NCBI GenBank assembly: GCA_964516325.1
Contig: CAZFAP010000151.1
Coordinates: 1-11,915 of the forward strand
Reading direction: 5' to 3'
Length of the DNA stretch: 11,915 bases
DNA from: CAZFAP01 sp964516325
GTDB taxonomy: Bacteria; Auribacterota; JABMQX01
This document shows, piece after piece, positions 5,546 to 11,915 of the stretch. Position numbers and translations under genes: made by a program. Within the stretch, counting starts at the first letter, position 1. Each line of letters begins with the position of its first letter. A model generated the notes under the pieces. It searched no databases. It was not told the origin of the DNA and was given only the letters and a program-made list of their open reading frames with translations.

Positions 5546-6856
5546 TCAGACATCCAGTTTGCGCATGATCAGACCTGTCAGGAGCTTGGGATAGAAATCG
5601 GTTGATTTGTGCGGCATAACCTGCCCGGCAAGGGCGACGTCCCTCACCTGGCGAACGCGGGTCGGGTTCAGAAGGAACGCGACTTGCGCTTCGCCTCGTT
5701 CCAGGAGCGCAACCGCCTCCGCGGGGTCGCGGTAATATCGGATGTATTCGCCGGACGCTTGAAGCTCCCGCGTGAGTCCCAGCATGTTTTCGAGGATGAG
5801 CGAATGGAGAACCGTCACGTCCAACTCCCGAACGAGGGGATGCATGTCCTGCGGGAAGGCGTTGTTTGCGGCCGCTCTGTCCCTGAGTGCGGCCAGTGAA
5901 AAGTTCTCGCCCGGCAGGCAGACGACGAACGCGGTCTCCGTCGGCGGAACTTCTCTGAGTCTGCGGAGAATGAGCCGAAGGTCGGAGGCGTCGTGCGGCA
6001 GAGGCTGGACGGCGAAGAATTCGTCGAGCTGCCGGAGGAATGGCTCCCGCTGAAAGTCGGCGATTCCTCGGACGGCGCGGTGAGTGGGGAGGATGGTGAG
6101 GCTGGGGTCGTCCATGTTGACCAGGGTCATCATTCGATGGCCGACTTCCTGACGCCCCTTCTCGGAAAGTTTCGGGGCCATCTCGTCACGGTAGTTGAGA
6201 GCGGTCCTATATCGGTGGTGTCCGTCGGCGATGAACAATTGCCTGTGCTTGAATTGCTTGACGATGAACGCGATGTCGTCCGGGTCTGTGATTCGCACGA
6301 CGGAGTGAGTGATGCCATCGGCGCCGACGGTCATGAGCCGCGGGGCGGCGTCATACCTGGCGAGGAGATGCGCGATAGCCATTTCCGGGTCGGAGTAGAG
6401 GACGAAGATTTGCCCGAAATTCGCTTTCGTCTCGCGGAGAAGATGAAGCCTGTCGGCGCTGTGGTGGGCGAAGGTGTGCTCGTGGGGGAGAATGATTTTG
6501 GATTCGTAATCCTCGAGTTGGACCGCGGCGACGAGTCCTCGTCTAATGCAGTCCGATTCTCCGAGGCGAAACTTCTGCGTGTAGAGGTAGATGGAGTCCA
6601 CCGCGTCTCTAACGAAGATGTCCTCGCTCAACCACTCGCGGAAGTGCCTGCCAGCGCGGGCGAATTTGTTCTCGTTCTCGTTGTCTCCCGGTATGTCCCT
6701 TCCGCGAATGATGCGGACGATGTTGTGGGGGTCGGCATCGTAGTACTTCTGCTGCATTTCCGGGGTGATGACGTCCCACGGCTGCGTGACGACTTTCTGG
6801 GGGTCCACCTTCGAGCCGTCGTAGTAAAAACCCTTGAAGGGGCGAATTTCTGCCAT
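5546..6856 (-). CDS. DUF1015 family protein
   Basis: A 436-residue conserved protein of the DUF1015 (COG4198) family; its biochemical function is not established. The start ATG at 6856 (MAEIRPFKGFYYDG) has AAGGAG 5 bases upstream and matches the usual N-terminus; the frame is open 40 codons further upstream but those codons lack family character. Diagnostic segments are PWDVITPEM near residue 27, LPHEHTFAHHSADRLHLL at about 123-140 and FIADGHHRYRTAL at about 208-220. The DGHHRY motif resembles the DGQHR of the other large protein here and hints at a ParB/sulfiredoxin-like fold (inference). The length is normal. It is transcribed alone; elsewhere the family is often near serine-biosynthesis genes, which are not in this window. 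Confidence 0.92.
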   Translation of the reverse strand: MAEIRPFKGFYYDGSKVDPQKVVTQPWDVITPEMQQKYYDADPHNIVRIIRGRDIPGDNENENKFARAGRHFREWLSEDIFVRDAVDSIYLYTQKFRLGESDCIRRGLVAAVQLEDYESKIILPHEHTFAHHSADRLHLLRETKANFGQIFVLYSDPEMAIAHLLARYDAAPRLMTVGADGITHSVVRITDPDDIAFIVKQFKHRQLFIADGHHRYRTALNYRDEMAPKLSEKGRQEVGHRMMTLVNMDDPSLTILPTHRAVRGIADFQREPFLRQLDEFFAVQPLPHDASDLRLILRRLREVPPTETAFVVCLPGENFSLAALRDRAAANNAFPQDMHPLVRELDVTVLHSLILENMLGLTRELQASGEYIRYYRDPAEAVALLERGEAQVAFLLNPTRVRQVRDVALAGQVMPHKSTDFYPKLLTGLIMRKLDV

Positions 6857-6976
6857 TTCTGCTCCTTGTTTCGACGAGATGAATCGGCGCCGCGAGTGAG
6901 GTTTCTCCCGAAAAGGTCGGGCGATTCGGCGAGTTCCATTGGCTGGGTTCGACCGCCCTACCGGGAGTCGCCGCAA

Positions 6977-7005
6977 AGGCTATGGAAGCCGCGGCCCCAT
7001 GTCAA
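6977..7005 (-). promoter_or_regulatory. Probable promoter of the DUF1015 gene
   Basis: On the minus strand, a perfect TTGACA (7000-7005), 17 bases, then TAGCCT (6977-6982, 3 of 6). The leader to the ATG at 6856 is about 115 bases. Confidence 0.4.
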
Positions 7006-7049
7006 TCAATTTTTGCGGCGCCGATGAGCCAGCGCTTCCGGAAATAGTT

Positions 7050-7269
7050 AACCGCAATGAGCGCAGAGGACGCAGAGAAGAAGAAGTTGGACAAGATAAC
7101 CCCGCCGATGGCGGGGGATGATCAGGAACCGCAGATGGACGCGGATGAACGCCGATGGATTGAAAAGTGTGTATCTGCGTGCATCCGCGGTCAATCTGAC
7201 ATGGTGTTCATCCTGTGTGGCGCCGAGGGCGCCATCATCCTGTCCAGGTCCCCTGCGTGCTTTGCGGTT
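7050..7269. repeat. Nested inverted-repeat (MITE-like) element
   Basis: The outer arms are 7050-7069 (AACCGCAATGAGCGCAGAGG) and the reverse complement of 7250-7269, agreeing at 16 of 20. Inside, a second inverted pair has arms 7128-7147 and 7172-7191, also 16 of 20 and of the form ACCGCnGATGnACGCnGAT. Two small perfect hairpins also lie inside: CCCCGCC-GAT-GGCGGGG (7100-7116) and GGCGCC-GAG-GGCGCC (7219-7233), plus CATCCTGT words at 7208 and 7237. No transposase is encoded. I read it as a 220-base non-autonomous repeat or a stack of several dispersed repeats. Confidence 0.65.
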
Positions 7270-7326
7270 TCGTCTCCTCGGCGAGCTCCGGGCTCTCGGC
7301 GGTGAATTCGCCGCGAGAGTCAGGGG

Positions 7327-8001
7327 TTACCCGGAGCGGGGCTTTTTGATTGCGCTTTTCAGCAGGCGGGGAATAAGAAAGGATGCGAGCCGCCGCAGGC
7401 CTCGACGGAAGCGGAAGAAAAGAAGGCGAGAGGTGGAAAGGCGCCGAATTCGTTTTCGAGGGATGAGGCAGTAGAGCGCAACGTCGGAAAGGTCGGCTTC
7501 CTGAAAGCCCTCCGGCTTTCTGGCCTTGACGAAAACGCCGGGCGAGATCAGGTCTTTTTCGAGGTTCTCGATTGCGAAGTCGGGAAAAATCCGTTCGATG
7601 TCCTCGGTCTCGAATCGCCAGAAATCTTCGGGGTTGGGGTGGTAGTGAAAGCCGAAGGAGCGAGTGGTGATGAGGACAACGCCGCCGGGTCTCAAGACCG
7701 CCTTGATGTTGTGGATGACGAGCCGCCAGTCTTTGACGTGCTCCAGGAGTTCCGTGGCGACGACCAAGTCAAAGCTCTCCGCTCCGAACCGGTCGAGAAT
7801 TCGAGCGGCATCGCAAATCTCATCAACGCCGGGCCCAGGTACGATGTCCACCCCGACATATTTCTGCGGACAGAGCCCCTCTATGGAAGGGCGGACGGAG
7901 CCGGTCGTGCTCAGCGAGCCAAGCTCAAGCACGGCCTTGCCGGCCACTTCGTCTTCCTTCAGCACTCTCTGACCAAACGCGATGCACGCCTCATTGCACA
8001 T
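7327..8001 (-). CDS. SAM-dependent class I methyltransferase (Methyltransf_11 type)
   Basis: A 224-residue methyltransferase, substrate unknown. The chosen ATG at 8001 (MCNEACIAFG) has GAGG 9 bases upstream and fits the usual start of this family; a TTG at 8022 would add seven residues. Motifs in order: KAVLELGSLSTTGS at 23-35 (SAM-binding motif I, E26-L-G-S), YVGVDIVPGPGVDEICDA at 48-65 (motif II acid), ESFDLVVATELLEHV at 75-89 and VLRPGGVVLITT at 102-113. The C-terminal 45 residues are very basic (RKRIRRL and FFRFRRGLRRL), possibly for a membrane surface or nucleic acid. Similar proteins often sit in surface-polysaccharide regions, but no glycosyltransferase is nearby. Its likely promoter is far upstream at 8480-8509. 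Confidence 0.88.
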   Translation of the reverse strand: MCNEACIAFGQRVLKEDEVAGKAVLELGSLSTTGSVRPSIEGLCPQKYVGVDIVPGPGVDEICDAARILDRFGAESFDLVVATELLEHVKDWRLVIHNIKAVLRPGGVVLITTRSFGFHYHPNPEDFWRFETEDIERIFPDFAIENLEKDLISPGVFVKARKPEGFQEADLSDVALYCLIPRKRIRRLSTSRLLFFRFRRGLRRLASFLIPRLLKSAIKKPRSG

Positions 8002-8022
8002 TGCAGATAGCCTCAAATTCAA

Positions 8023-8470
8023 CCGCCACTCTCGGCGCCACCTTGAACCTTATTGCCCTGATCCGTGGGTTCGGTCGGCCACTCTCGATGGGATCAGAGG
8101 ATCATGGGGATGTCCTGCCTGCTGTTCTCCGCGATCCTTTTATCCTGGCGTCCCGTCGTGGTCATAAACAAATTAGCTGGACTGAGCGCGGTGTGGCCCG
8201 AACGCCTCTGACGCTTCCGACCGCCGCACCAACTGTTGCTTCGCATGCCGGCAGAGTTGACGTAAACGGTTGATGACCATAAGGGGACCCCTTTGGCCGC
8301 CCGTCTTAGGCGTGTACCGCTGGCGTCCCGCCGGCTGTCTTGGGGGCATCCTGCCCATGATTCTCCGCGGGTCCCGCTAAAGGCGGGATGCCACACATCT
8401 GCGTCCTCCACACCCTCTGCGCTCTCTGTGGTGAGTCCTCACCCTAACACCGGTTAACATCCCCGGAGAC
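8023..8470. repeat. Repeat-rich stretch with no gene, including an inverted-repeat element at 8345-8392
   Basis: No real gene is seen. The arms GGCATCCTGCC (8345-8355) and GGCGGGATGCC (8382-8392) are inverted copies (10 of 11), enclosing a hairpin TCCCGC-TAAAG-GCGGGA (8372-8388). 8114-8133 is a degenerate direct copy of 8350-8369 (about 15 of 20, both with TTCTCCGCG). A near-palindrome AAGGGG-A-CCCCTT lies around 8279-8293, and 8414-8432 belongs, inverted, to the GCGCAGAGG repeat family found at 7050. Confidence 0.6.
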
Positions 8471-8479
8471 ACGCCCAGC

Positions 8480-8509
8480 ATCCTATTGACCACCGCCCCC
8501 AAATGTCAA
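8480..8509 (-). promoter_or_regulatory. Leftward promoter, probably for the methyltransferase gene
   Basis: On the minus strand, a perfect TTGACA (8504-8509), an 18-base spacer and TAGGAT (8480-8485, 4 of 6). It is divergent from the promoter at 8553. The only leftward gene within reach is the methyltransferase, about 470 bases away, and the interval is filled with repeats. Confidence 0.4.
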
Positions 8510-8552
8510 GACGCGGCAGCGCCCCCACATGGGCAAGATATGAAAAAAATGC

Positions 8553-8580
8553 TTGACAAACAAATGGCGGGGGGTAAGCT
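8553..8580 (+). promoter_or_regulatory. Probable promoter of the propeller-protein gene
   Basis: A perfect TTGACA (8553-8558), a 16-base spacer and TAAGCT (8575-8580, 3 of 6). The predicted start near 8587 leaves a leader of about 57 bases to the ATG at 8644. Confidence 0.4.
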
Positions 8581-8589
8581 GTTACCGTT

Positions 8590-8604
8590 CTGTGACGTTC
8601 ACAG
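8590..8604. promoter_or_regulatory. Inverted repeat at the predicted transcription start
   Basis: CTGTGA-CGT-TCACAG is a perfect 6-base inverted repeat placed right after the promoter's -10 box. It could be a repressor operator or a leader hairpin. It resembles half-sites of Crp-type regulators (TGTGA/TCACA), but the 3-base centre is shorter than the canonical 6. Confidence 0.35.
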
Positions 8605-8643
8605 GAGCGCGGAAAAGGCAATCGAATTGAAGGAGGGGTAACC

Positions 8644-11269
<2,626 letters not shown>

Positions 11270-11294
11270 AGGGGCGCAGCGCGAGGAGGCGTCC

Positions 11295-11354
11295 TTGGAG
11301 TGCGGGAGCTTTGCTCCCGCCTTCGAAGGCTCAAGCTCTGCTTGAGCACTCCAA
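11295..11354. repeat. Three-hairpin palindromic element
   Basis: The outer arms TTGGAGTGC (11295-11303) and GCACTCCAA (11346-11354) are perfectly complementary. Between them are hairpin GCGGGAGC-TTT-GCTCCCGC (11302-11320), palindrome CCTTCGAAGG (11320-11329) and hairpin CTCAAGC-TCT-GCTTGAG (11330-11346). As RNA this folds into a cloverleaf-like shape. It lies 26 bases after the stop of the propeller gene, between convergent genes, so it may protect or end both transcripts, although there is no T-run. It resembles REP/BIME-type elements mobilised by RAYT transposases. Confidence 0.8.
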
Positions 11355-11631
11355 AGATTGCCCCTGCGCAATCCGCCGGCAACCCAAAGATACCTGCATC
11401 GCAAGCTGCCCATCGCCTCCGATGCGCCACGCGCGATTCGCAAGCCCCCCGACGCATCCTTGTGACAGGGTAACAGCACAGACGGGTCCTGCTTATTGAG
11501 TTCACCCGCGTTGACCGTCGGGACCGCTTCCGACATCGGCTTCAAATCGTGTCCATCCTGTTCATCCTGTCAGAAAATCCTCCTTCCTCTAACGCACGGC
11601 CTCAGAGCTGTGAGCGGGCGCCTCTGCGCCG
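11355..11631. other. Non-coding gap between convergent genes
   Basis: No gene seen. It contains a small hairpin GATTGC-CCCTGC-GCAATC (about 11356-11373) and the dispersed-repeat words GTCCATCCTGTTCATCCTGT (11551-11570), the same family as 5190-5277. Confidence 0.5.
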
Positions 11632-11913
11632 TCAGCCCAGCATCTCTGCGATGGCCTGGCGGAGAGCGCTCAGGTCGAAGGGTTTTTCGAGCCAGCGTTT
11701 GGGGGGATGGTTGAGGAAGGGGAGGGTTTCGGGGGTTGCGACGTCGCCAGTGATGAAGATGACGCGGTCGGCGAGGTGCGGCTTGGTTGTTTCAATCCAG
11801 TGGAAGAGGTTCTGCCCGGACACCTCCGGCATTTTGATGTCGCAGAGAATCAGGTCGTAATCGCTCTCTTTCAGTTTGTTGAGGGCGGCTCGTCCGTCGC
11901 GCGATATGTCAAC
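11632..11913 (-). CDS. Response-regulator receiver domain, C-terminal part (gene runs off the right edge)
   Basis: 93 residues are visible, open to the window end on the minus strand. They form the C-terminal three-quarters of a CheY-like receiver: LILCDIKMPEVSG contains the phospho-acceptor aspartate, RVIFITGD the switch threonine, and WLEKPFD the conserved lysine, followed by the last helix and a TGA at 11632-11634. The gene ends directly after the receiver, and the GDVATPETLPFL stretch after the threonine is typical of receivers at the C-terminus of hybrid sensor histidine kinases. A single-domain regulator is also possible; the missing upstream part would decide. ATG codons inside (for example at 11832) are not starts, since the domain continues beyond them. 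Confidence 0.88.
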   Translation of the reverse strand, partial: VDISRDGRAALNKLKESDYDLILCDIKMPEVSGQNLFHWIETTKPHLADRVIFITGDVATPETLPFLNHPPKRWLEKPFDLSALRQAIAEMLG

Positions 11914-11915
11914 CG

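Noticed and set aside
5993..7027. 344-codon open frame on the plus strand
   Set aside because: Exact antisense of the DUF1015 gene, rich in Val/Asp/Glu as expected for a mirror frame; no family resemblance.
8094..8411. 105-codon minus-strand frame between the methyltransferase and its promoter
   Set aside because: Composed of repeat-derived sequence with no domain, and no convincing start signal.

Overview
The window is a GC-rich bacterial chromosomal segment. Its gene types (solitary PIN and HicBA toxins, DUF1015, LVIVD-propeller secreted protein, cobalamin-type radical SAM) and its many short intergenic palindromes and 'CATCCTGT / ACCGCAGATG / GCGCAGAGG' dispersed repeats suit a free-living, large-genome environmental bacterium, perhaps of the PVC or related candidate phyla. 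The taxonomic guess is weak because there is no rRNA or marker gene. Promoters look like sigma70 type: TTGACA or TTGACG -35 boxes recur upstream of most genes.

Layout. 1-300: no gene, but a good leftward promoter. 301-657 (-): PIN-domain toxin whose C-terminal half is missing and is replaced by a repeated segment. 985-4277 (-): a two-gene operon, first a 719-residue protein with a PD-(D/E)xK-like N-terminus, a DGQHR (DndB-like) core and a HEPN-like RxxxxH C-terminus, then a 4-base-overlapping radical SAM enzyme with a cobalamin-binding-like N-terminal domain. This pair is the best candidate for an undescribed defence or DNA-modification module. 4597-5065 (-): hicB-hicA toxin-antitoxin pair. 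5190-5545: inverted repeats and a strong G-quadruplex motif. 5546-6856 (-): DUF1015 protein. 7050-7269: nested inverted-repeat element. 7327-8001 (-): SAM-dependent methyltransferase. 8023-8480: more repeats, lying between that gene and its likely promoter.

8644-11269 (+): a large exported double beta-propeller protein (YncE-like blades, seven LVIVD repeats, PKD-like domain, C-terminal domain). Its signal-peptide codons contain an uninterrupted tract of 12 TC dinucleotides. The strong RBS and ATG are out of frame with the body at 12 units and would be in frame at 13 or 10. This looks like a phase-variation (contingency) switch caught in the OFF state. 11295-11354: a three-hairpin palindrome between convergent genes. 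11632-end (-): C-terminal part of a response-regulator receiver domain running off the right edge.

There are no tRNAs, rRNAs, CRISPR arrays or recognisable transposases. The accessory character comes from the toxin-antitoxin genes, the DGQHR/radical SAM operon and the dense short repeats.
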